Assembly: GCA_023105745.1 (NCBI GenBank) | Contig: JALGQZ010000009.1 | Span: 16,230,564-16,294,563 of the forward strand | Direction of reading: 5' to 3' | Origin: Austropuccinia psidii | Lineage: Eukaryota > Basidiomycota > Pucciniomycetes > Pucciniales > Sphaerophragmiaceae | Length of the DNA stretch: 64,000 bases | Part shown: piece after piece, positions 9,811 to 20,305 of the stretch | Layout of the letters: each line of letters begins with the position of its first letter | Position numbering within the stretch: position 1 is the first letter of the stretch | The notes under the pieces: model-generated | Databases searched by the model: none | Told to the model about the DNA's origin: nothing | Seen by the model: only the letters and a program-made list of their open reading frames with translations | Program-made: the position numbers and the translations under genes

Positions 9811-10497
9811 ATGGAGTCATGGCCATTACTTGAAGAAAATCCCTGGTCATTGAACACAGATATCAGCTGGAAAGAAGAAAAAGAAGTCTGGACCAATTAC
9901 AATAATGCCCAAGAAGAAAGTGAATATCCTGAATGGTTCTTACAAACCAAGCCAGAACCCTGTCCAGATATCTCCACAATAATCCTTCCATATATTGAGT
10001 TTGAGGATATCTTTCAAAAAGAAAAACCACCATCAGAAATTGTCATTCCTCATCCATGGAAAGAATTACCTGGATTCAACCTTACAAAATATGAATTCTT
10101 GGAATTACTGACATGGGATGGAATTGATGGCAACCTTGGAAGCCCATACTGGAATGAAATATTCCACATGAATGAACACTTCAGGAAGTCACTGTTTTGG
10201 AGGACCTGGGAAAGCCAAGAATGGTTCAACCTCCAGGATCTTAAGATTACAAATGGAAAAATAAGCAAGATTTCAGGAGGATATACTATAAAGAATACCA
10301 CATGGGATTTCCACTGGGAGGAAACACTGATACCAGCAATATTCATCCTCAAAGGTGGTGTAACTAAAATCAACACAGAAGAATGGGAATACTTCTGTCA
10401 AGAATACCTTTTCAAAGCTCTTAAAAGAGAACAATGGAGGGGAGGAAGATTTATGAAAAATGAATTAGTGAAGAAGCTACTTAGTCAAAGGAATTAA
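9811..10497 (+). CDS. Accessory protein X2, paralogue of X1
   Basis: 228 codons from an ATG in good context (AAAATGG). The N-terminal third is acidic and Trp-rich. The middle shares LPYIEFEDI, LPGFNL, FLELLT and a W-x-EIF-x-M motif with X1, and the region past that (GGYTIKN) matches X1's GDGYIFID more weakly. The C-terminal 40 residues are basic (KALKREQWRGG). No known domain, signal peptide or membrane segment. It lies just downstream of the hairpin A array and is the last ORF before 6.6 kb without a credible gene. It is intact in this copy, unlike pol. Confidence 0.7.
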   Translation: MESWPLLEENPWSLNTDISWKEEKEVWTNYNNAQEESEYPEWFLQTKPEPCPDISTIILPYIEFEDIFQKEKPPSEIVIPHPWKELPGFNLTKYEFLELLTWDGIDGNLGSPYWNEIFHMNEHFRKSLFWRTWESQEWFNLQDLKITNGKISKISGGYTIKNTTWDFHWEETLIPAIFILKGGVTKINTEEWEYFCQEYLFKALKREQWRGGRFMKNELVKKLLSQRN

Positions 10498-11230
10498 TTA
10501 GAAGAAATACCACCTGCTAAGTCCTCACCTCTTTGCTTAATAATTCATACTATTTTCATTTATATTATTGTTTATTTCTTCAATTTTTCATTTACCATTT
10601 CTTCTCTTTCCTCTTTACAATTCAATCCTTTTTCTTATCAAAAAAAAAAAAAGAAGCAACACAAAATAAACTATTAAAAAATTAAAAATCAGCTTCAATT
10701 AATATGAGCTTTGAAGGAATAAATAGAACATTGCTTACCTAATATCACATGTTTTTTTTCTCATATTTATATTTATTTATTTTATTTTTTTTTGCTAAAA
10801 ATCAAAAAAGAAAAAAAAAGATTAGAATTCAATTTAAAATACTAAAAAAAAGAAAAGAAAAACACAATCAGTTTTAATTCAGTTCATATCAGTAGCTGAT
10901 TAATTTTAAAAAAAAAATAAAAAAATAAAAAAAAACTCACATTATATGAGGGATCTATTTTATTCATTCTAAATCTATTCTTATTCTCTTATCAATTTTA
11001 TTTTATTTCTTATTTTCTCCAAAAAAAAAAAAAAAAGGAAGTGATAGACTATCCATTTTATTGAAGTTAAATTAAATTAATTTCAATTTATTTAACTTTA
11101 ATTTATATTGTAGAACCCAGCTTAACTCATATTTTAACTTGAACTTAACTTGGTTTTATTATTTATTTTTATTTATTTATTTATTTTTAGAAAAAAGTGG
11201 GGGAAAGAGAAGAAAACCAAGAGGAAGGGG
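10498..11230 (+). other. AT-rich spacer, no gene
   Basis: Long T- and A-rich runs (for example 10740-11030), no open frame and no repeat beyond simple sequence. It could hold the 3' end and poly(A) site of a gag-pro/X2 transcript, but nothing in the sequence decides this. Confidence 0.4.
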
Positions 11231-13320
11231 TATTTATAGTAAAATTCTATTGAGGCTGACTTGTGGTTTCTGACTCAACAGGTACAACCTATCAACACTC
11301 TAACTCCACTCTGGAGATATCAGTGCACAGCCCAGAAGTAGCACCCAGGTCACGCATCCATGCAAGATTAAAACTTCTAAGTGGAGTTGGAAGTCATGAT
11401 CAATCCTACTACCACTTTCAGAAAAGATAGCTGCTATTACTAGTACAAGAGCTAGCCACAGATACTCCTTAACCGTGCCGAAAAAATCACTGGATTTACA
11501 TAACAGAACTACCAGTAGTGTAGGAGGGATTATGCACCTATATGCATTCAAAATCCTCATTGCCAAGTAATAAATTGCATTCAGCAATGAGCTCGGATAG
11601 ATCCTTCAATACAATTTTTTGACACACAACAAGCTAGCCATCTCAACCAGCCCTATCACCACCTCCGATGAAAGTGTTTGGAGAAGGTAGTGCCAGTTGA
11701 TTATTGAATCTGAACCAGATGGGCTATTTATAATACAGGATCAATGGATCAGAAGGCTCAACAAACTTAATTTTGCTTGAACTCAAAACACAACTTGCTA
11801 AGTAACAAGCCCACACTAACACCCACTCACCGCGGAAAAAGAAGAGAGACATGCTTAAAACATTCTAACCCCCCTCCAATAAAGGTTTCGGAGGAGATAC
11901 CAATTACTTTCATCCAAACATTAACAAAACTAACTACTCACACACAAATACAATGTGATCAATAGCGGACTGTATAGTAGGAACAGCAAATATTCTTCTA
12001 AGTAGTGTGGCCTTGAAATGGACCCACTTCATAGCAGAACGAAGCCTAGGGAGCACAGCCTGACCTGTATTTCTATACAGCTAAACCACCATTGGGGATT
12101 AAATGCTATCACACATAAGTGTAAACAATCACCATCAAAATAACGTTCTTTGGAACTTCAAAGAATGCACACCACATTAAAGCCACCAGAAAATAAAAGT
12201 AACATACAGCAATTTCAATCAAATTTTGGTGTAATCTTGCATCAACCGAAAATAAAACTCAGAGACATTGGTTCAGCCAAAAAAAACAAAATGGAAGCAG
12301 TGCATCGCTGCACCTATAAGTAAATAGACAGAAGACCTGCAGGCTGCAGTGCCTCTGTTTGGTGAAACAAAGAAAGCAGAAGCTCAGAATACAGGGCTTT
12401 TTTTTCTCACTCATGAACTCGCCAGAACTGTCAATAACAGGTTCGATTTAAATGGAGGAGTTTTCTCGGGGAGGGATCCTACACCAGGAAACACTAGTCA
12501 ATATTGGCATTGCACTTGTCACGTTGTAAATGGTATGACAGGTCTGATTTGGGAGGTGGATTTAGATTGGAGGAGAGTCCAAGCACCAAACACTGATGGT
12601 CGATGTGATTATGATCACATCTAAAGACCACTTGGAGTTCAGGAATAAGCCAAGACCCCATGAAGACGCATTACAACAGTCTTCGAAGCAATCATCAGCC
12701 TCAGGAGGTTGAAATAGGCTAGAATGACTGATTGCAACACCAATTTCACCACCCAGAAAGGGTATGAGAGAACCCCATACCCAAACCGACTCAATTCTCA
12801 ACCAAGTAAGGATGTTTACATGCTCCTTGATCAAACATCAGCCCACCCCAAGTGGTTGTGTGGTTTGCAAAAGGTGCAATAGCACTTCCTCAATAGACTA
12901 CAGCTACCCAACACTGTTCTAGACAGGATACGGGGTATCAAAACCCATCCAAATGACTCTGCAACCCACCCGAGAGGCTTCCGGGCAGATTTACAGCGCT
13001 TATAGCACCTACTGTTTAAAAGAACAACTAACATGAATGACTTCAAAAACTTAGTCAAAACAAAAACAAACCACAACTGTATTTCTCAGCACGTTAAAAG
13101 TGTAATAACACCCAAAACAGCCCGGATGCAGCCACCCGATGAGGTATGGCCTTTACAGGGTGAAATAGGAGTGCTCTGACCCTAAACAATAAGAACTACC
13201 TTACCCGACCACATTATAAGCCCCATGAGGAGTATATAAGTACTAACACAACTAATTCAGCCACTCAAAAACATCCTGGAATCTTTAGTGAAGGACTATA
13301 AATTAATTGGAAAACAAAAG
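11231..13320. other. CpG-bearing block of different base composition inside the giant Gypsy
   Basis: Between about 11353 and 13206 I count roughly 30 CpG dinucleotides by eye. The flanking coding parts of the element have almost none. G+C is also visibly higher. Short frames exist on both strands but none looks coding. I found no terminal repeats or target duplication. It may be captured host or foreign-element DNA. Confidence 0.5.
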
Positions 13321-13338
13321 AAGATAATCATAATAATA

Positions 13339-13761
13339 AAAGCCCTCAGGCTTTACAATAATAAAAGTCCTCAACATGACTTTAAACTGTTGAATTTTTC
13401 TTTTATTTAGGTTTTGGAAAATGATAATAAAAATAAGAGCCTCAGAAAGGCTTTAAACTGCTTGTTTGGTCTTTTGTTAAGAATCTTGGCTAATTTTCAT
13501 TTATTGGCCTTTGAATTACTAACAATGTCTTTTATTTTCAGTTATTAAATTAATATAAGCCCTACTCAAGGCTTAAAACTGATGGTTTATTTTTTTAAAA
13601 AAAAACTATATTGGGCTAACATTAAGTGCCCTGAGCAAGGCACTAAACTGCTCAATTTTATCTTTATGTCTGTTTCTGAATTATTAATTATTAATTTTAC
13701 TGATATTTAAGTATACTTTTTTTAATTTAGTAAAATAACTCTGGGAAACAAATTTAAACAG

Positions 13762-13795
<34 letters not shown>

Positions 13796-14890
13796 AGAAT
13801 ATAAATAAACTGCTTATTTATTTTTAATTCAATATTTTAATTAAATTTACTAATGATTTTCCTTACAGAGGCCTTCAAAATAATAAAACAACATATATAA
13901 CAGAATGAGGGTTGAAAATGGAAAAGCCCTTAGCATGGCTTAAAACTGCTTGTTTTTAATTTTATTTTAATAATATTGCCTCTATAAATGCTAATATTAT
14001 GTTTTTTAATTTCATACAGGTATATTTCAATGAAAAACGAAAGAAACAAGTGCAAAAAAAAAAACAGTATTCAACATTAGGACCAATTTCAGGATTTTAT
14101 AGGCTCAAGAAAATACTTTTAAAACAAGAAAAGTGTCCTCAGCAAGACATTAAACTGCTGGAATTTTTTCATTTTCTTTTTAATATTGAATTAAACTGAC
14201 ATATTTAAAATTTGGATATGGCTACAGGGCTATAAAGGACAATGCAAAGCCCTAAGAAAGGCTTTAAACTGGCATTTTTTATGCTTTTTATTATATTTGA
14301 TAAAATATTATACTGACATATTTTATTTTGAATGCTACAGGTGTTCATCATGAAGATATTTCTCTGATTTTATAGCATTGAAAGTGCTTTTAAAGTGAAA
14401 ATTAGTCCTTAACAAGACTATAAACTGTTGGATTCAATTTACAACTTGGCTTTGAAGATAAATCAAATGTCATGAAAGCCAAAAATTATCAAACCAAAGC
14501 AAAGACACCAAAGGTCCTTGGCAAGACCATAAACTGCCCACTCAAATTATCAACAATAATCAAGAAAAATTAACCAATGGTCCCTGGCAAGACCATAAAC
14601 TGCCCACTCAAATTATCAACAATAATCAAGAAAAATTAACCAATGGTCCCTGGAAAGACCATAAACTTCCCACTCAAATTATAAACAATAATCAAGAAAA
14701 ATTAACCAATGGTCCCTGGAAAGACCATAAACTGCCCCTTCAAATATCAACAAGAAATCACTAAAATTATCAAGGACCAAAGCAAAGAAACCAATGGTCC
14801 TTGGCAGGACCATAAACTGCCTATTTAAAATATTCAAAAATATCGAACAAGGACTAACAAAACAGGATAAGTCCTAGGAAAGACTATAAA
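13339..14890 (+). repeat. Hairpin family B array, part 1 (15 copies)
   Basis: A short stem encloses an 8-nt loop like CTCAGCAA or CCTGGCAA and is followed by TAAACTGC. Copies start at 13339, 13364, 13437, 13557, 13625, 13924, 14132, 14246, 14403, 14513, 14577, 14643, 14709, 14794 and 14870. Stems change on both sides: AAAGCC/GGCTTT, AAAGTC/GACTTT, AGTGCC/GGCACT, AGTGTC/GACATT, TAGTC/GACTA, ATGGTC/GACCAT. Only the innermost G-Y-C/G-R-C, the loop and the tail are constant. Copies 14577-14709 are near-identical 66-bp tandem duplications. The first copy has a 4-nt loop and no tail. Covariation is direct evidence for a selected RNA (or cruciform) structure. Confidence 0.85.
13765..13795. repeat. 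(TA)n microsatellite
   Basis: An alternating TA run followed by related AT sequence. Simple repeat within the hairpin B array. Confidence 0.8.
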
Positions 14891-15773
14891 CTACCTAAGG
14901 TTTTATTTTTTATTTTCTCTAATTTTATTTCATTATAAAGAAGAATTAGAGAGAATTACTGACTCAAACCTTTTGAACATATTTTTTTATTTCTTTTTTT
15001 TTATTTATTTTCACTAAGAATTAGGGTCATATCCCATTCATGAGCTCAAGAATATTCTATTATACTTTTCTTACTATTACAACAAGAGCCATTAAGTTGG
15101 CTTGATCTTTCAACTCAATAATAACAAAATTTAAAAAAAAAAAAAAAAGATCAATTTATTTGAAATATTTCTTCAATTACAAGAGAGTGATTGGAACTTG
15201 TTTGAAAAGAAGAAGTATTTGTACCATGAAGGCATTAATTGAACTCTGAAGGAGTTATTTAAATTAAAAACTCATAAATTGATGACATAATTTGGGGAAT
15301 TTGCATATTAATAACACCTCAATGTGCTATTTATTCCAAATGGAATTTAAAAAGCCCCCCAAAAAGCAAACAAGAGTTTTTTATTGTACAAAATTTGATT
15401 TTTCACTGTTTATATTTTTAACAACTCAAATGCATTTATGGGTAACAGAAAATCTGAACCATAAAGGGGATGGACTTGAAATAAAAGTCTGAGTCACAAT
15501 GATGATTCCAAAAGGAAGAGTTGTGGCATCATAAGGGTCATTATATAATTAAAGGACTCAAATTATGATCATTCAGATATGTAATATTAATCAAAAATAC
15601 TCTCAAGAGCACCAATTTTTACTGATTGGCACAAATTACCACCTTTAACCAAACAGTTCCATGATCTTAATTGTGATTCAGGTTTCTTTCTTTTAAATTG
15701 TGATTTTTACTCAGATATCCCACTTAATGATTATTTTATACTTACATTAAAAAAAGAAAAAAAAAAACAACAA

Positions 15774-15809
<36 letters not shown>

Positions 15810-16480
15810 AACTTATTTATTGAATCATCATTAAGATAAAATTATGTATATTTACTGTATCATTATTTATCCTTATCAAAATCACTATAAAAAATAAGGG
15901 GTGGGTAAACTTATTTCTTACACTATCCCTTATAGTGGAAGTTTTGGGGGAATGAGAACATATCCTCTTCAAAATTTGAAAACCAACTCAAGATTTTTAA
16001 ATGGAGAGGGGGGCCCTCATCCAAACAAATATTATTAAATAAATATGTCAATAAATTAATCTTAAAATGAATTTTAAATCACCTTATTATTACAATTTTT
16101 TATTTTTCATTTCTTATAACAGGATTAATTCAGGAATAAAAAAAAAGGACATAAATTATTTTTAAGAAATATCAAGAGAATTGGGAAGCAACTTATCATA
16201 GGACAATTATTCAGAATACTGAAAATGAAGAAGATTATATATGAAGAAAAGCAGGGGTTCCTTATGGATTGACCTTTGGACAACACAAGACCTTGGACAC
16301 TTCTTTGATTCTGGATTGAAACTCATTTGGAATTCAGGAAGAAGTGGTCAGGATTTATGGAATGAAGGATTACTCACTGGATTAATTATGAACTCAGGAC
16401 TAACTCAACATGATGGACCAACAAGATGATGTAAAACACTCAACTCAAATTGCCCTTGGGATTTTAAAGAAGCTTGAAGA
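14891..16480 (+). other. AT-rich spacer with poly(A) tract, no gene
   Basis: No credible coding frame. It contains a poly(A)/CAA tract at about 15730-15808. One possible degenerate hairpin B without the conserved tail is near 15086 (GAGCC...GGCTT). Confidence 0.45.
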
Positions 16481-16488
16481 CTCAAGAG

Positions 16489-16980
16489 GTCCTCAGCATG
16501 ACAGTAAACTGCTTCCCCTGTAGACTTGGGCAGGGAAACTTATAAAAAATAATAACAGCCAAGAAGCTGGAGGGGATTGTCCTAGTCAGGAGAAGTGCTG
16601 AAGGACCATTTTTGTCCTCAGCATGACAATAAACTGCTCCCTTTGTGTAACAGGAACAAGGGGTTTCACAGGTGTTTATCATTATCAAATTGGCCAGAAT
16701 GAACAAAGTGGAGTCCTAAGCCATCAATTAAGACAAGAAAATTCCTTATCAAGAAATAAAACAACCAGAAGAATCTTGCATCAAGTGGGAATCATGAAGA
16801 TTGAAGAATAAAACAAGAGTCAAGTGGAATCCAAAATAAAGCCCAAAGGAGCTCAAGAATCAAGATAAGCCCTTGGATTAGGCCAGGAGGTCCTTGTATG
16901 ACTTAAACTGCAGGACTTGTATACCTAATATACAGGGGTTACACACCTAGTTGTAGGTCCTGTATGACCTTAAACTACAT
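16489..16980 (+). repeat. Hairpin family B array, part 2 (4 copies)
   Basis: Copies at 16489 (GTC/GAC, weak), 16612 (TTGTC/GACAA), 16888 (AGGTC/GACTT with one G:U) and 16955 (AGGTC/GACCT), each followed by TAAACTGC or TAAACTAC. Loops of the last two shorten to 6-7 nt. The last hairpin ends about 120 bases before the pol ATG, so the array directly precedes pol. Confidence 0.75.
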
Positions 16981-17096
16981 TTTTTTCATGGAAGAAAGAA
17001 GAAAGAAGAATTGTGAAGACCTCAAGATTTCAGGACACTAGCAAATTCTTAGAAATCATTAAAAAAAATAATAATAATAATAATAATTAATTGAAG

Positions 17097-18350
17097 ATGG
17101 ATCATCAAATTTTAGCAGCCAAATATAAATCAGTCCTGAAGAAGGTGAGACCAGTCAATGAGCCAATGCCTCAAGACCTTAACCCACCTTTGTAAAGGCC
17201 ACCTTTGTCAAGAGATCCTTATGAAACACCCTTATCACCCAACCCACCTATATTTCAAGAAACCTTCAAGGTCACCCATGAAAGACTCCAAGCAGTCAAT
17301 TTTGGCCCACCAGGATGGTTATCAAATGAAGAAATCAATTTACTCAAAAATGTTATTACCTTAAGGGAAAAAGCAATAGCTTTCTGTGAAGAAGAAAGAG
17401 GATTACTCAAACACTCATATGGAAAACCTTACAAGATACCAGTAATACCTCATGAACCTTGGCAGAAGAAGCCAATTCCCATACCCAAATCAATTTTACC
17501 TCAGTTTACTGAATTAATCAGAGAAAGAATTAGGACTGGACTCTATGAGCAATCCACCTCAAGCTACACCAGCCCAATCTTTTGTGTGGCCATATCAAAT
17601 GGGAAACTCAGAATTGTCCATGACCTTCAAGAACTCAACAAAGTCACCATCAAGGATGCTGGCTTACCACCTCATATTGAAGAATTTGTAGATGCATTTG
17701 CAGGAAGAGCATGCTATGGACTAGGAGACATCATGGGAGGATATGATGAAAGAGAATTAGATGTCACTACAAGACCCCTCACTACTTTTGAAACACCCCT
17801 TGGAAGGATGCAACTCACAAGACTACCCCAAGGAGCCACCAACTCAGTAGCAGTATACCAAGCCCAAATGACCTGGATACTTCAAGAAGAAATACCAGAA
17901 AGTGTAGGAATTTTTATTGATGATGGAGGAATAAAAGGACCAAGATCACTTTACAATCAAGAAACACTACCAGAAAACTCCTCAATCAGAAGATTTATAT
18001 GGGAATATGCCATAACCTTAGAAAGAGTTTTATTCAGGATTGAAGAAGCAGGACTTACTATCTCAGGATCCAAGTTTGCATGCTGTGTTCCAGCTTTGGA
18101 CATAGTAGGGCATGTTGTATCATTTAAAGGAAGAACAATCTCAAAACAAAAGATCAACAAGATTCAAAATTGGCCAACACCTCTTAACAAAAAGGAAATA
18201 AGAGGATTTCTTGGTCTTTGTGCTTATGTAAGGATGTTTATTGAAAACTTCTCACAAGTTGCATCACCACTCAGGAGGCTCACCAGAGAAGATGTGACTG
18301 GGATTGGGATCAAAAATGTGAAGAAGCTTTCCATAAGCTCAGAAGAATAG
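17097..18350 (+). CDS. pol: Pol, N-terminal part: reverse transcriptase
   Basis: The pol frame has its own ATG at 17097, nearly 9 kb after protease. A TAA at 17193-17195 interrupts it after 32 codons, and the frame continues to 18350. RT motifs appear in order: PIPKSILPQ, the fingers motif LRIVHDLQELN, catalytic Asp region GLGDIMGGYD, LPQGATNSVAVYQ, and catalytic FIDDGG (about 17912-17929) in place of the usual Y/F-x-DD-I/L. GFLGLCAYVRMFI marks the thumb. One base is missing near 18297, after which RNase H continues in another frame. The MGGYDERELD and FIDDGG variants mark a divergent Gypsy lineage. Confidence 0.88.
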
Positions 18351-19093
18351 TTGGAGAAGAAATAACTCTCAAGAAATTGGATTATGAAAAAGGAGAAGGA
18401 AAAATTAAGCTAGCAGTAGATTCAAGCTACATTGCTGCAGGAGCAGTACTCACTCAAGAAGACAAAGAAGGAAAGGATAGACCAGTATTATATGAATCAA
18501 TAACTTTTTCAAAATTGGAATCAAAATACTCACAACCCAAATTGGAACTCTGTGGAGTTGCAAGAATTCTCAAGAAGCTACAAACCATACTTTGGGGACA
18601 ACATTTTGAATTACAGGTTGATGCCAAGGCCTTAATTGAAATGATAAACACCCCTTGCTTACCCAATGCCCCCATGACAAGGTGGGTGGCTTTCATTCAG
18701 CTATTTTCCTTTGATTTGGTACACAAACCAGGGAAAACTTTCACTATGCCAGATGGGCTATCAAGAAGACCAAAAAACTCAGAAGGAGAAGATGAAGATG
18801 CACAAGAATTTGATGAAGAAGAAGATTGGATCAAGCCACACCCTGGATTTGGGGCCAAGAATGTAAATTCACTCAATCTTTCAGGAATACAAGTGCCAAC
18901 CAAACAAGAAGGATTTTGGAAGGGAATGCAGGAATACTTAAGTACAATGAAAAAACCACAATCAAGTAAAGATGAAGAATTTAGAAGGATAAAAAGAAGG
19001 TCACCCAACTTTTTCTTGGAAGATGGCCAGCTTAAAAGAAGAAATAACCCAAACCCTCAACTGGTGATATCAAGTCAAGAAGTTCAAAGCTAA
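18299..19093 (+). CDS. pol: Pol, middle part: RNase H
   Basis: The frame resumes at 18299 with a Trp-Asp-rich linker (WDWDQKCEEAF), then Gypsy-type RNase H: LAVDSSYIAAGAVL (first Asp), KLELCGVARIL (Glu) and LQVDAKALIEM (Asp), ending with the tether motif MPDGLSRRP. A Glu/Asp-rich linker follows. A TAA at 19091-19093 separates it from integrase, although the integrase frame is the same. RNase H would degrade the RNA strand during reverse transcription. The one-base shift at the start and the stop at the end mean this copy cannot make an unbroken Pol without recoding or sequence correction. Confidence 0.85.
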   Translation, partial: WDWDQKCEEAFHKLRRIVGEEITLKKLDYEKGEGKIKLAVDSSYIAAGAVLTQEDKEGKDRPVLYESITFSKLESKYSQPKLELCGVARILKKLQTILWGQHFELQVDAKALIEMINTPCLPNAPMTRWVAFIQLFSFDLVHKPGKTFTMPDGLSRRPKNSEGEDEDAQEFDEEEDWIKPHPGFGAKNVNSLNLSGIQVPTKQEGFWKGMQEYLSTMKKPQSSKDEEFRRIKRRSPNFFLEDGQLKRRNNPNPQLVISSQEVQS

Positions 19094-20257
19094 ATTTTAA
19101 AATCACTTCATGAAGACATGGGCCACAGAGGGGAAAATGAAACTTATAGAAGAATTAAAGCAAGATTTTGGTGGGAAGGAATGAAGAAATCAGTCAAGAA
19201 ATGGGTTCAATCTTGCCTGGCCTGCCAAAAGAGAAGTCAAAGCTTACAAAGGGAACAAGGAAGGCCTACAGCAACATCAGCAATCTTTGAAAGGGTAAGC
19301 ATGGATGCAGTACATATTAAATCTGGAAGATGGAAATATATGGTTGTGGCCAGAGATGACTTTTCAGGATGGCCAGAAACAGTTGGACTAGTCAAATTAA
19401 CAGCAAAAGCAGTTGCAGAATGGTTCACCTCAGAATGGATATGCAGGTATGGCTCACCAAAAGAAGTAACTGTTGATGGGGGGCCAGAGTTTGGAAAAGA
19501 ATTGCAAGATGCAGTAAAGAAAGCAGGATCAAAAATCAGAGTCACCACACCCTATTACCCAGAGTCTCAAGGAATGGTTGAAAGGGGCCATAAACAACTT
19601 AAAGATGCATTAGTCAAGATGTGTGGAGAAAATGGAGGAAAATGGAAAAAATATCTACCTTTGGTTACATTGGCTGACAGAATCTCCACTAAAAGGATGA
19701 CTGGTTTCTCACCATATGAACTCCAATTTGGACAACAACCAGTATTACCAATTGACATTGAAACAAAAACATTTTTAGCAGTAGAATGGCACAAAATATC
19801 CACAACTGAGGAATTACTGGAAGCCAGAGCCAAACAGTTGGAAGGAAAAGAAGATATGAGAAGAAAAGCAGCAGAAAAACTCAAAAAATCAAGGGAAGAC
19901 TCAATGAAATATTGGGATAGAAGAATGGCACACCAACTAAGATCACCACTTAAGCCAGGAGATTTGGTCCTGGTTTACAACAAAGCAATAGAAACTAATT
20001 GGGGACTACTTTTCAAAAACAAATGGAATGGACCCTACAGAGTAATCAGACAAATAAACAATGGACCATATGAACTTGAGGAGCTGGATGGAACAGAATT
20101 AGCAAGAAGATTTGCAGCCTCTCAAGTCAAAAGGTTTTACCCAAGAGGAAAGTTGATAGACACAAAAGAAGACACAGAAGAAGAAGAAAGTGAAGAAGAT
20201 GAATCAATAAATGAGGAGGAGGTATTGGAGGAAACCACAGAATCAGATGAAGAATAG
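19094..20257 (+). CDS. pol: Pol, C-terminal part: integrase
   Basis: In frame with RNase H after the TAA. An HHCC zinc-binding domain (HEDMGHRG ... CLACQ) is followed by the DDE core: SMDAVHI (first Asp), TVDGGPEF (second Asp), then ESQGMVERG (Glu about 35 residues later). The C-terminal GPY/F-like module KWNGPYRVIRQI precedes a strongly acidic tail (EEEESEEDESINEEE). There is no chromodomain, so targeting would depend on another feature, possibly the acidic tail. The stop at 20255-20257 lies 33 bases before the polypurine tract. Confidence 0.88.
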   Translation: MLKSLHEDMGHRGENETYRRIKARFWWEGMKKSVKKWVQSCLACQKRSQSLQREQGRPTATSAIFERVSMDAVHIKSGRWKYMVVARDDFSGWPETVGLVKLTAKAVAEWFTSEWICRYGSPKEVTVDGGPEFGKELQDAVKKAGSKIRVTTPYYPESQGMVERGHKQLKDALVKMCGENGGKWKKYLPLVTLADRISTKRMTGFSPYELQFGQQPVLPIDIETKTFLAVEWHKISTTEELLEARAKQLEGKEDMRRKAAEKLKKSREDSMKYWDRRMAHQLRSPLKPGDLVLVYNKAIETNWGLLFKNKWNGPYRVIRQINNGPYELEELDGTELARRFAASQVKRFYPRGKLIDTKEDTEEEESEEDESINEEEVLEETTESDEE

Positions 20258-20290
20258 AGAGCTCTCACCTGGAATGCTGGGGACAGCATT

Positions 20291-20305
20291 AAATGGAGAG
20301 GGGGA
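20291..20305 (+). promoter_or_regulatory. Polypurine tract of the giant Gypsy
   Basis: AAATGGAGAGGGGGA directly before the 3' LTR: the plus-strand primer site for reverse transcription. Confidence 0.85.

Noticed and set aside
13339..14890. CRISPR-like array of repeats and spacers
   Set aside because: Eukaryotic retrotransposon context, spacers of very uneven length, repeats vary by compensatory change, no cas genes.
15730..15808. Poly(A) tract as the tail of a SINE or processed pseudogene
   Set aside because: No retroposed body, no target duplication seen; similar A-rich tracts recur through the spacer.
16482..16811. Overlapping short frames on both strands near 16.6 kb
   Set aside because: They run across the hairpin B repeats and their spacers. 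Both strands are open only because the region is short and low in stops.
20000..20257. Chromodomain at the integrase C-terminus of the giant Gypsy
   Set aside because: The end is a plain Glu/Asp-rich tail without the aromatic cage pattern of chromodomains.
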